Shown one piece after another: positions 1 to 11,900 of a DNA stretch of 64,000 nucleotides. Under the pieces are notes generated by a model. That model was not told where the DNA came from and did not search any database. It saw only the letters and a program-made list of their open reading frames with translations. The position numbers and the translations under genes were made by a program. Every line of letters starts with the position of its first letter. Position 1 is the first letter of the stretch. Source of the stretch: Sipunculus nudus (Eukaryota > Annelida > Sipuncula > Golfingiida > Sipunculidae); contig CM049316.1 in NCBI GenBank assembly GCA_026874595.1, positions 68,410,676-68,474,675 of the forward strand, given 5' to 3'.

Positions 1-30
1 AACAAATTTGAGCACATGCTAAATTCACGG

Positions 31-1590
31 ACAATGGCAAAGCAAGCGGAGGTGCTCACGGCCAAGGGGTCCAGAAGCCCGCCTTGTTCTATGTGTTATA
101 ATTATTCTTTAATGATTTTTCTGGCTTTCGATTGATTCATTTTATAAACATATTTTTGAGGTACAAATTTATGCAGTTTGTTCTAATCATCTAATACGTA
201 AATAAAGCAAGTTCCATTGCTGGTGTTGTGTTTTATTATCTTAAAGACAATTTGTGCCGATCGATGGGATGCAAATGTTAGCTTTCTATCGCTGGCAGAA
301 GCCGTCCCGGCTTCCCCCGACTGGCACTGACCTGCGTGGTTATAACTGTGCCGTGCTGATAAAACCAGAAATACAGAAGGCTCAGTGTATAGAAATATGT
401 CCACATCGACTTGTGCTCTAGAAATTAGTGACTATATATCATCCTTATCGTATACATACTTTCATCCTTATTCAATAAGCAGTGCCTGCAATAAGCCGTG
501 TACCTATCATGATAAAAAGAAAATAAAAAAGGATTGAATCTGTTTGATGTATATTTCTTGACAAATATAAGCTGTCATCAATTAAGATCTGACCGTAATG
601 CTATTAGAACTATAAAACTTTGCTCATGGCAGTGGATTGTACTTTAACCTTCGGAAAATAATAAATTGTAATTATAGTCAGCTGAGAACAGGTGTCCGTC
701 AACATTGTGATGATCAATCGCTAGTCACATGGCACAGTGACGCATGCCACATGTCCTTGATTCACTTGGTCTGTGGTGATTCAGGTTTAAGAGTGCTTGT
801 GTGTGCATGGCAACACCTCCTGTACTGAGTTAATCAAGTAAACATTAATCAAGCTCAGTCAGCATTGTCAGATGATTAAGACTTACTAGTTACGTTGTGT
901 CTTCTGTGCTCTTACTGATGCAGGACTTCTTTAACAGTTCATTCATTCATATGAAGGTTCAACAGGACTTTAAACTTAGATAGTAAAATAATGAAATTAA
1001 ACGGTTTACTTTAAGAAAGCCATCCATCTATAAGCTGCTGGTTATGAGGTCTGGAATTTTAACAAGGATATATACAGGTGCTTAGTTATTGATAAGTGAT
1101 ATATTATAGTTTCTGCAAATGAAATACAGTGTGTCATGGGTCCTTTCTTGGACAATTTTAGGTACGCCGAGTTCTAAAATTGCCATAGATTATATGACAA
1201 ATCTGAAACACATCGCAGTTTCATTACAATGGCCCTCACTGCAGTGCTGCATAGTATTTTGGTTGCATGTTAGATAAATATTTGTTCTGTTACATTTTAT
1301 TTGGGCGGTGTGGTCAAGCTCTTCAAGTTCATCCATTTCATATAACACCAACATTTACTAACAACCAGAATTGTTTTAACACCCGGATTGTATTTGTGAA
1401 AAGTCTCAACCTAATAATCTGAGGTATAAAATATGAGAACGTGGAGCTGTGTTTCTCAAAGCTCATATCAAGAAACATCTTAGGTCTTGATACTCAGCTC
1501 CTATTTTTAAACAGTCCTTTTCATTAAAAAGAACAGGTCAATACAGCTCCACGGATTATAACCTGTGTTGTCTAATAATAGGAAATGACG
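31..1590 (+). repeat. Tandem segmental duplication, unit 1, 5' intronic part
   Basis: This aligns with 8280-9760 as a direct repeat (for example aatggcaaagcaagcgg at 34 and the same string with small changes at 8283), with several small indels. It is intronic sequence of the NBR1-like gene and no exon is recognised. Unit 1 then resumes at about 5530 and ends within exon 6326-6523. The start of unit 1 lies upstream of this window. Confidence 0.8.
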
Positions 1591-1599
1591 ATTGTTATT

Positions 1600-4500
1600 A
1601 TGATTACAGGCCTCCCACACTGGCATAAAATCATAAAATTTATAAAGTTTCCCAAATTGGAATAAAATAGCATAAAAAAGTAAGAAAATCATTAAAACAT
1701 AAAATTTTGTTGTAATTACCCAATAACATTTGTTTCAACTTCAAAGTAAATGGCTATTTTGCAAAGTGCCCAAACTACCATGTGTGTATATTTGCATTGC
1801 ATTTAACACAAGTGGTGTGTGGGCTAGAGTAAAAGTAGTTGTTTCTTGTAAAGCATTAAAAAAATGATATGCAATATCCTTTACAGCTGTTGAGATATTC
1901 ATGACCTAAACTGCTGCATATATATATATGATGTATATGTCACATTGTTGATTGGAATCCAGTTGAGTTCAATTCGCAACTAAACCAATTAAAGTGGGAA
2001 TTCCAATCTTAATAATTGAGATGGGAATAGTCAATGTTATTCCGATCTCAACCAGCTGACATTGCAATATTCCATGGACACTGGTTAAGATTGTGATTGC
2101 CAGAAGTGGATGAATTTACTTTAGGATCCTCAAATACACTAGTTCACTTTGAAATATCTTGATAAGTCTACAGTTTTATGTTTTACACTGTATATCCAAT
2201 GCTTTTGAATTTAGTTAATTCACTTCATTTATTTGCAACAAGAATATATACATTATACATGAAATTGTTCAATTATATATAGTTATTCCTGTTACAAAGA
2301 GGACTGACTCATAGAGATATGTCCTCTCAGTATTATCATTAAATGAAGTAGGTTATATTGCGCACTGGATAATAAGAAAACTAAAATTTAAGAGAAAACA
2401 ATTTATAAATAAAAATTTGATTATGAAAATGGAGTAATATATAATAAATATGATTCATAAATGGAGGAAAGGTTTTCTCTCAGACAGCGTTTAAATGTTG
2501 ATATTGTACAACAAGGATCAATAATGAACATAGAAAATAATGCATTCTTCTTGTTCTGTCATGATGAACATATCTGTAATTGCAGAATAATTCAAATACA
2601 ATTAAAGGAAACATTTCATTATTAATCTTATACATAAATAAACCAACACTATAATTGTTGATATATTCTGGATCAGCTATTAAAAAATATCATTTTGTTA
2701 TAATAATAATTAAATATGAAAAATCATGTTATTGTGGCTGTGATATATAAATGTTTTATTATTTTGTACTTTTATCTAGTCTAGTATGAAATAAAACTGC
2801 AGCTAGATTTCACTGTACAAATTTTGTTTATGAGCTGGGGTCTCCATTCTCCAGCTGATGTTCTTAAAACCAGGTTTACATCAGATGAAGGCTGCTCAGA
2901 AGAAAACTTTATGACCATTCATGTCATATATTACTATATTAAAACAATTCATCCCTAGGAATGGACTCTAGATCTGTAGCTGTAGTGGAAGTTGTTTCAA
3001 TGAATGCCATATTTTAGTCAAACAAAAAGAAATTTGTTTTCAGTATTTTTACAGCTTTACAACAGTACTAGATGTTGTTTCACAAAGTGCTGTATTTAGG
3101 AGGAAAGTCATTTTTCATTGTATGCTTGGAAGCTTTTATAACTTTACAGTTATCATTAATCATTTAAAGCTGAAAGATTTACTCTATTAAACATTTTTCT
3201 ACATTTGATGTGCTCATATCTGTGTTAAATAGATCCTTGAGTGTTTAGTATATTTATTGTAAATGCTGCATACTGCTTAATTTAAATTCTGATTACAATT
3301 TAGTTATGGAATTGCTACACATGATTTCCTAGTCTGTTTCATTCCATCAAATTTGAATATATTAATTCTAATATCTATGCTCTTATTCAGCTGGTTAGTG
3401 TTCTGAGGTGGGCCCCAGCAAAATGAACAGATAATCAGATATGTCTGATAATCTTGTGTACATTTAACAGAAATTGATACTTAAAATAAAATCGTAACAA
3501 CAAGGGTCAGATATTCTACAGTTGATTAGTGTATTTCAGGATAATCCAAAATAGACTGTTTCACCTAGTTACATATAAGCTATATAATAATCAGAAAATC
3601 TAAAGAAAACTAGTGTTTTCAGGATATCCCAAAGTGAACTGGTTCATGTGTGGATATCTCAGTGTGGACCAATGTACTTTGGAATATTCCAATGTCAAGT
3701 AGTAGAGATTGGATTAAAAAACTATTCCCATCTTAACCGTTTAGATGGGATTTCCCCATCTCAGCTGGAAGATAGCCAGTTGAGATGGGAATTCCTATCT
3801 CAACTAGTTGCAATGGAATTCCCTTCTCAACTAGTTGAGTTCGGAACCCAAATGGATCCCATCTGCACTGTGACATTTACAGTCATTGCATCAGCAGCAT
3901 GGTTTATATAATGGCTGCAAATGATTAATATACCTATTAAGAGATTTCTGTCTGAATTAGTGCTAGAATTTAAAGTGTTAGAATATAAAAATGAATTTTT
4001 CATGTACAAATGAATTCTTTTTTTATGTAGTGGTAGAATTTACTATTTTTCTGTATAGAAAACAAGGCCAGTTTGAGGAAAAGGATAAACTTCTGATTCT
4101 GTAGTCCTTTGAAGAACCATTATTAACATTACTAACTAACTTGTTGGGGATCTTCCTGGCTCATTTGTTTTGGGACTCCTACATGTGTGTCCCACTAACT
4201 AACATATAAAAGGCGCTTGTAAAGAGCATAAAAATGTCATAAAATCTCCAAAAGAATGTCATAAAATCATTAAAAATTCTTAAAAGTGAGTGGGAGGCCT
4301 GGGATTATTAATATTATTTATATAGCGCAAGTATCCTTTACAATAAAAGTTCAGTTGCACTGCAAATAGGGAATTAAGTAAGATATACATTAAAAATAAA
4401 CATTAGACTAGTAATGAAACAATAGCTGATAAAACTAGACCTTGTATTGCTTTCTGAACAAATATGTTTTAAGAATCCTTTTAAAATAATTTAGCAGAGT

Positions 4501-5530
4501 CACACATCCTTATCTTAATAGGAGTCGAGTTCGAGAGACCAGGAGCAGCATTACCGAAAACTTTGGCACCAAAGAGATTTGTCCTGAACTTTGGCACAGT
4601 CCGCAGGCATGAGTGACTGGATCTAAGTTGCCTAGATGTCGTAAAATGTCCTTGATATTATTAGGGGTCTGATAATGTAAGGCTTTGAAGGCCATAAAAG
4701 CAACTTAATATTGGATGCGCGCCTCAACCGGAAGCCAATTGAGGGATTGTAACACGGGTGCAATACGATCTGATCTAGAAGATCTGTTTACAATCCTGGC
4801 CGTGGTATTCTGCACATGCTGGAGTTTCCTAAGATTCCACTTAGGGATGCTGATCAGAAGGGCATTACCATAGTCTAAGCGAGATGTTACAAGTGAATGA
4901 ATGAGCTGTTCAGTTGCCCCTTTGGTTAAGAATTTGTGAACTGTACAAATGTTTCTAAGGTGGAAGTTTGCTGAACTCGCACTGCCAGAAATCTGAGGTA
5001 ACATAGATTGAGTGAAATCAATCATTACACCAGTATTTTCGGCGTAAGGGGATGTTTTAACCCTGATTGGCAGCACCAGATCTTGCAAGTTGGTGATGTG
5101 TCGCTTATCACTGACAATCATGAACTCAGTTTTATTCGTGTTTAATTTCAACATGTTCTGATTCCTCCAGCATTTTATTATGTTAACAGCCCCTTCCATG
5201 TTGGTAACTGCTGAATCAGCCCTCTCCACGTCAAATGACGATACAACTGGGTATCATCTGCGTAGAGATGGTATTGGATGTTAAGTTGGCGCAGTATATC
5301 ACCAAGTGGACAAGTATATATTGTGAATAATAGTGGCCCTAAAACAGAGCCCTGTGGTACCCCACAGTGAAGCAATGAAGCGCTAGACTTTTAACCATTC
5401 ACACATAATCTGCTTCCTGTGTGATATGTAAGAAGTAATCCAGGAAAGAGCTTCGCCTGTGGTGCCAAATACCTCTTCACATCTATTGATCAGGATGGCT
5501 TGGATTATCATATTAAATTCGGCGCATGAC
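1600..5530. repeat. About 3.9 kb present only in duplication unit 1 (insertion, includes a LINE)
   Basis: Unit 2 passes directly from the sequence matching 1590 to that matching about 5540, so this block was inserted into unit 1 or lost from unit 2. It contains a minus-strand LINE remnant (4305-5520), AT-rich sequence, and palindromic 'gagatgggaattcc / ctcaactagttg' repeats at 1950-2070 and 3640-3850. Nothing else is recognisable in 2100-3600. Confidence 0.6.
4305..5520 (-). mobile_element. CR1/L2-like LINE remnant (reverse transcriptase C-terminal part)
   Basis: Minus-strand frames encode [17 protein letters not shown] and [11 protein letters not shown] (the reverse transcriptase YADD catalytic motif), then LKLNTNKTEFMIVSDKRHIT, SRLDYGNALLISIP, LRKLQHVQNTTARIV and a LNWLPVEARI segment. 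These are typical of CR1/L2/jockey-type non-LTR retrotransposons. Frameshifts at 5200-5230 and 4700 break it, and no endonuclease is present, so it is 5' truncated and dead. The 3' end near 4310-4325 reads gcgctatataaataat on the minus strand, a usual L2/CR1-type tail. Confidence 0.8.
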
Positions 5531-5539
5531 CTTTGTTGT

Positions 5540-5738
5540 TTAAGTATAAGAACTTTGAGGATTATTGACCTGTGTTGTTTAATGATAGGAACTGCTAGGT
5601 ATATAACCTGTGATGTTTAATGATGGGAACTGACGATTGTGACCTGTTTTGTTTAAAAATAGGAACTGTGAGGATTCTGACTTGTGTTGTTTCTTGATAG
5701 GAACTGTGAGGATTTTGAACTGTGTTGTTTCTTGATAG
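5540..5738 (+). repeat. 38-bp minisatellite in front of ZZ exon, unit 1 (about 5 degenerate copies)
   Basis: Monomers follow the pattern tgttgtttcttgatag then gaactgtgaggattttgacc. This equals the 3' end of the intron plus the first bases of exon 5739-5923. The copies diverge with distance from the exon. The same array is greatly expanded in unit 2. Confidence 0.8.
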
Positions 5739-5923
5739 GAACTGTGAGGATTTTGACCTGTGTGCACAGTGTGAGGACATTGAAGGGGTCCACAACAGGG
5801 ATCATGTGTTTGTCAAGATTAGGCGCCCCACAGCATTTGCTGGCAGGAGCAAACATGGCCAGCTTATACCACTCCTGAAATGGAGTGCGTATGAAGAACC
5901 AGGGGAAAAAGGCCCGGACAAGA
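5739..5923 (+). CDS. NBR1: NBR1-like exon: C-terminal half of ZZ finger, duplicate unit 1
   Basis: The acceptor is ttgatag just before 5739 and the donor is GTAAGT after 5923. The exon encodes NCEDFDLCAQC, then the HNRDH zinc ligands, VFVKIRRPTAF and a conserved KWSAYEEPGEKGPDK tail. It is almost identical to exon 10664-10849. Its N-terminal partner (first ZZ half) must lie upstream of this window. The exon is one base shorter at its 3' end than its duplicate, so it ends in phase 1. The next exon needs phase 2, and joining them gives a stop within about eight codons. It may therefore be a relic, be skipped, or reflect a sequencing indel. Confidence 0.6.
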
Positions 5924-8900
5924 GTAAGTAGGTGTTCCCATCATTTGGACATTGAAACTGTTCCTGTTATTAACCTAATTGAAGGGTTGTGTTTTTATTA
6001 TATTTCATGCTTTCATGCTAATAAGCAGACCTTCCCTGGGGACTGTAAGCATGGCTTCATTACTGCTTAAATACAAACATATCAAAACAGGTTCTCCAGT
6101 TAATGAATATAAATGGTGACTTAGGAGCTGGGTCACCGAGTTGATTGTCCCCAGTCACTCAGAATCTATATCACCTTCAATGTCTTCCAGTTCCCATCGG
6201 CCAATGTCAGGAAGATCTTCAGTGCCCCTGTTTTACTCATATCAGTAACTTTAAATTTATTTATTTTTTAAACCGTTGAACAAATGAAAACTGCGTATTT
6301 ACTGAGAGCGTATTATTCTGAACAGCAGCAAGAAATTGGAGAAAGTAACAGCCAAGCTGCAGCAGCTTCAGTCCCCTGGCTGTTCCAGTGAACGCAAGAT
6401 AGACAAGTTGTCAGAAAAACAGGAGAGTCGGAGTGATCTTTCATCATTTGTAGTTTACCACCATGCTGGAGTATTATGTGACCACTGTGAACAGGAGATT
6501 GTGGGAGTAAGATACAAGTGTGGGTAAGTAACAATCATTGTCTATTCCTCCATAGCCTATTGTCCCATCATCATTTGCCCCAATTGTGTCGAGTGTTTAA
6601 AAATTCATCTTCATGCCGCACGTGTTTAGAGATGAGAGTTCACCTTAACATGCTAATGATATGCTGGATGTATGGTATACTCATACTAGCTCTGGCTGAT
6701 GGCTCAACCATTAACTCCACTCTACAGATTGGTTTATTGTCCCCCGCTTCCCATGAATGGAGGACATTGATTTAGGTTTGTCAGTCTCTCTGTCTGTCCT
6801 TCTGTCTGTTCGTCCGTTGGGATTCGTTTCCGTGTGATAACTTTCCTAAATATTATGATTTCATTCAAATTTGGGTCAGTGATTGCTCTTATGGATACCT
6901 TTGTTGGGATTGCTTTTTGAGTGTCTGTATGAAATTTTTTTTATCACCAGTTCCAATATAAATATTTTCCCTTTTTCTTCACATTCACAAAAAAAAATAT
7001 GACATGTGGAGACTAAACATACCCACTATGCCATGTAAAAACATCTGAAACATCTGCAGGGGAAAATAAAAACGAAACATGGGACAAAAAATTTACAAAT
7101 TTGCTTGGATATCTTAATTCTGTCTTTGCTGCATGGATATATAAATTATCCATGGTACCTATAATAAGTCTTAAGTACCTCCTGAATATAACTAGAATTT
7201 ATATTACATTTTGTTTGCCGGTGTAAGCTATACTAGTTATCTTAGAAGATCGGTTCATATTAACAAAACAAAATTGCTCCATGAGCTGTGAAGATATGCT
7301 TATTATATGAATTTATAAGTGTGGCCTTGAACTGCTCATTTTTGCTGCTCTGAATATATGTATAAATTCAGGGACACAGTCTTCAGAAACTGAGGACAGG
7401 ACTGTCTCTTATAATTAAAATGTTACACTTGAGTTCCTGTCAAATAAAGTGTTAGTCAGAAGAATATTTATCAGGCTGTTTGCCCTTTATAATATGCATA
7501 AATGCATCATTAATTGTAGAGATAAGTATGATAATTAATACACATTTAATTTCAACATGACCTCTTCCTCTGAAGGTTTTTTAGTTCTATATGTTGTTTA
7601 CTATTGTTTCACTATCTTAACATCAATACAAGTATTGTTGCTGTATCTGTTTAGTCCGTGTCACTGAAGCTTCATTATCTGGTCATTAGGTGTATGTCAA
7701 GGTGTAAGGTACTTATTGATAGAACTGATACAGAGTGTTCAATTGTATCTATCTGATCCTCATTATTTTATTACCAAGTCGCAAGTTACACTGAAAACCT
7801 GTACCGGCACTCAAAACTTGCAAAAGACAATAGCTGGAAACACTGAAGGCATGCTTATAACATCCTTTGTTTATGTTGTAATGTGTTCAGTTATCATTAG
7901 TAAGAATGATGATTTTCCTTGAACTGCTTTCCTTACCCTTATAAGATAGTAGAATAATATTTTATTTAAATGTCTATTATAAAAAGTGATATGTGCTTCC
8001 TTGGTACCAATGGACAGACTTGATGAGCCACCTGATGATCACATCAATTGATATGGGTTAAAGGTCATAGCGTTGTAGTGTAGTTGTGAATGCATTGGAT
8101 ATAGACAGTAATGTCCCCGGTTTGAAATCCCCACTGGTGCCTCAGTGGCAACATGGTGAAACCCGGATTGAACCTCAGAGACTCAATCTTTCTTAATCAC
8201 ATATCATGACTACTGAACTATTCCTAACCCCGTGCACAGTTATATAGATAGACAAATCTGAGTGCTGGCTATATTTAGGGACATTGGCAAAGCAAGCGGA
8301 GGTGCTCATGGCGAGGGGGTCCAGGAGCCCGCCTTGTTCTATGTGTTATAATTGTTCTGTAATTATTCTGTTTTCTGTAATCTATCTCTCGATTGATTCA
8401 TTTTATAAACATACTTATGAGGTACAAATTTATGTAGTTTATTGTAATCATCTATTAAATAACCTCAAGTTCTGTGCCAGTCGGTGGGATGCAAATGTTA
8501 GCATTGTGTCCACTAGCAGAAGCCGTCTCGGCTTCCCGAAACTGGTACTGACCGGTGTGCCTATTACTCTGCCTTACGTGTAAAACCTAAATTCCAGAAG
8601 GCTCAGTGCATAGAAATATGTCCACATAGACTTTTGCTCTAGAAATTATTGACTATATACCATCCTTATCGTATAAATACCTTTATCCTTATTTTAAAAA
8701 AAGTACCACCAATAGGCCATGAACCTATCCTATTAAAAAAAAAAGATTGAATTTGTTTCATGTATATTTCTTGGCAAATATATAAGCTGTCAAATATCCA
8801 GATCTGACCGTAATGCCATAAGAACTATTCAATTTTGTTCATGGCAGTGGATTATTCTACTTTAACCTTTTGGAAATAATAGATAGTGATTATAGTCAGG

Positions 8901-11900
8901 TGAGTACAGGTGTCCGTCAGTATTGTAATGATCACTCACTAGTCACATGGCACAGTGACGTATGCCAGATGTCCTTGATTTACTTTGTGTCTGGTGATTC
9001 AGTTTGTTTGTGCCTGAAAACACCTCCTCTACTGAGTTCATCAAGTAAACATTAATCAAGCTCAGTCAGCATTGTCAGATGATTATGACTTACTAGTTAC
9101 ATAGTGTTATCTGTTCTCTTGGTGATGCAGGACTTCTTTAACAGTTCATTCATATGAAGGTTCACCAGGACTAAAACTTATATAGTAATAGAAGGAAATT
9201 GACCTGTTCACTTTAAGAAAGTCATCCATTTATAACCTACTGGTTTTGAGGTCTAGATATTTAAAAAGGATATATACAATTCCTTATTTATGGATTAGTG
9301 AAATATTATATTTTCTGCAAATGAAATACAGTGTGTCAGGGGTCCTTTCTTGTACAATTTCAGATATGCTGAGCCATGACCGTCACTGCAGTGCTGCATA
9401 GTAACATTCGGTTGCATGTTACATGAATATTGGTTTTGTTACTATTTCTTTTGGCTCTGTGGTCAAGATCTTCATGTTCATCTATATCATTTAACACCAA
9501 TCTTTACTAACAGCCAAAACTGTTCCAACACCCAGATTGTATTTGTGAAATGTCTGAACTAAATAAAACCATGCATAAAAATATAAGTACGTTGAGCTGT
9601 GTTCCTCAGAGCTCCTATAAAAAACCAACACAGGTCATAATCCGAACAGTCTCTATCATTAAACAACACATGTCATAATCCTTACAGTCCCTATCATTAA
9701 ACAACACAGGCCATACACAGCTCCATACGGATTATAACCTATGTTGTATAATGATAGAAACTGAGGATTACGACCTCTGTTGTTTCTTGATAGGAAGTTT
9801 AAGGATTAAGACCTGTGTTTTTCTTGAAAGTAACTCAGGATTGTGACTTATGTTGTTTAAAGATAGGAACTGTAGGATCCTGACTTGTGTTGTTTCTTGA
9901 TAGGAACTGTGAGGATTTTGACTTGTGTTGTTTCTTGATAGGAACTGTGAGGATTTTGACCTGTGTTGTTTCTTGATAGCAACTGTGAGGATTTTGACCT
10001 GTGTTGTTTCTTGATAGGAACTGTGATGATTTTGACCTGTGTTGTTTCTTGATAGGAACTGTGAGGATTTTGACCTGTGTTGTTTCTTGATAGAAACTGT
10101 GAGGATTTTGACCTGTGTTGTTTCTTGATAGGAACTGTGAGGATTTTGACCTGTGTTGTTTCTTGATAGGAACTGTGAGGATTTTGACTTGTGTTGTTTC
10201 TTGATAGGAACTGTGAGGATTTTGACTTGTGTTGTTTCTTGATAGGAACTGTGAGGATTTTGACCTGTGTTGTTTCTTGATAGGAACTGTGATGATTTTG
10301 ACCTGTGTTGTTTCTTGATAGGAACTGTGAGGATTTTGACCTGTGTTGTTTCTTGATAGGAACTGTGAGGATTTTGACTTGTGTTGTTTCTTGATAGGAA
10401 CTGTGATGATTTTGACCTGTGTTGTTTCTTGATAGGAACTGTGATGATTTTGACCTGTGTTGTTTCTTGATAGGAACTGTGAGTATTTTGACCTGTGTTG
10501 TTTCTTGATAGGAACTGTGAGGATTTTGACTTGTGTTGTTTCTTGATAGGAACTGTGAGGATTTTGACTTGTGTTGTTTCTTGATAGGAACTGTGAGGAT
10601 TTTGACTTGTGTTGTTTCTTGATAGGAACTGTGAGGATTATGACCTGTGTTGTTTGATTTAAGGAACTGTGAGGATTATGATCTGTGTGCACAGTGTGAG
10701 GACATTGAAGGGGTGCACAACAGGGATCATGTGTTTGTCAAGATCCGGCGCCCCACAGCATTTCCTGGCAGGAGCAAACATGGCCAGCTTATACCACTCC
10801 TGAAATGGAGTGCGTATGAAGAACCAGGGGAAAAAGGCCCGGACAAAGGGTAAGTAGGTGTTCCCATCATTTGGACATTGAAACTGTTCCTGTTATTAAC
10901 CTAATTGAAGGGTTGTGTTTATATTATATTTCATGGTTTTTTTATTATTTATGTACTTTACATTTTTACTCTACATTTTCAATAATTAATCATTCATTAG
11001 TATAAAAGTATTGTTTAGATTTACCTATCTGTACCTATGATGATAATAAACAGGCTTCCCCTGGGGACTGTAAGCATGGCTTCATTTATGCTTAAATACA
11101 ATATATCAAAACAGGTTCTCCAGTAAATGATTATAAATAGTGACTTAGGAGCTGGGTCACTTAGTTGATTGTACCCAGTCACTCAGGATCTATATCACTT
11201 TCAATGTACACAAATTTTCATCGGTTAATGTCAGCAAAATCTTCAGTGCCCCTGTTTTACTCAGACCAGTCACTCTAAATTTATTATTTTTTCAAACCGT
11301 TGAACAAATCATAATATGTTTATTACTGAGACAGTTTTGTTCTGAACAGCAGCAAGAAAATGGAGAAAGTAACAGCCAAGCTGCAGCAGCTTGAGACCCA
11401 TGTCTGTTTCAGTGGACGCAAGATGGACAAACTGTTAGAAAAACAGGACAAGTTGCAGAAGAAGCTAGAGCAGCAGAGGAACGGCCCAGTCTGTACGCTG
11501 CCACAGTTTCGAAGGAATAGGTACTGTTAACCACATTTGTATGAGCAGCTCTTGTGTATACATCAAAGTAAGAATGATATTGACTTATTCATAGCAATCC
11601 ACAGGTAATAAGTTGTATATAACTCAGCTGGAAGTCGGTCACTTTCAGTTATAGCAATCTGTCTGTGCCCATTACTTCTATAAATCATATATTTATATTT
11701 ATTACAAAGTATGACCATTATTTTGATCGGTCTCTCAGACGTATCACCAGAAGTATTGGGTAAAGGTCCCAGAATTTTTATTTTGATATACCCTTTGTAT
11801 GAGAAGATATTCTCAAAATATAATCACAGAAACATTTTTCTTGATGCTCAGTGAACATAACTGAGGTTTATTTACAGATTAAACATTGTCTAAATTTTAT

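Noticed and set aside
9835..10692. A 285-codon minus-strand open frame with regular NNTGQNPHSSYQETTQ-like repeats
   Set aside because: It is a by-product of the 38-bp minisatellite (period 38 residues equals 3 x 38 bp); no splice sites, start context or homology.
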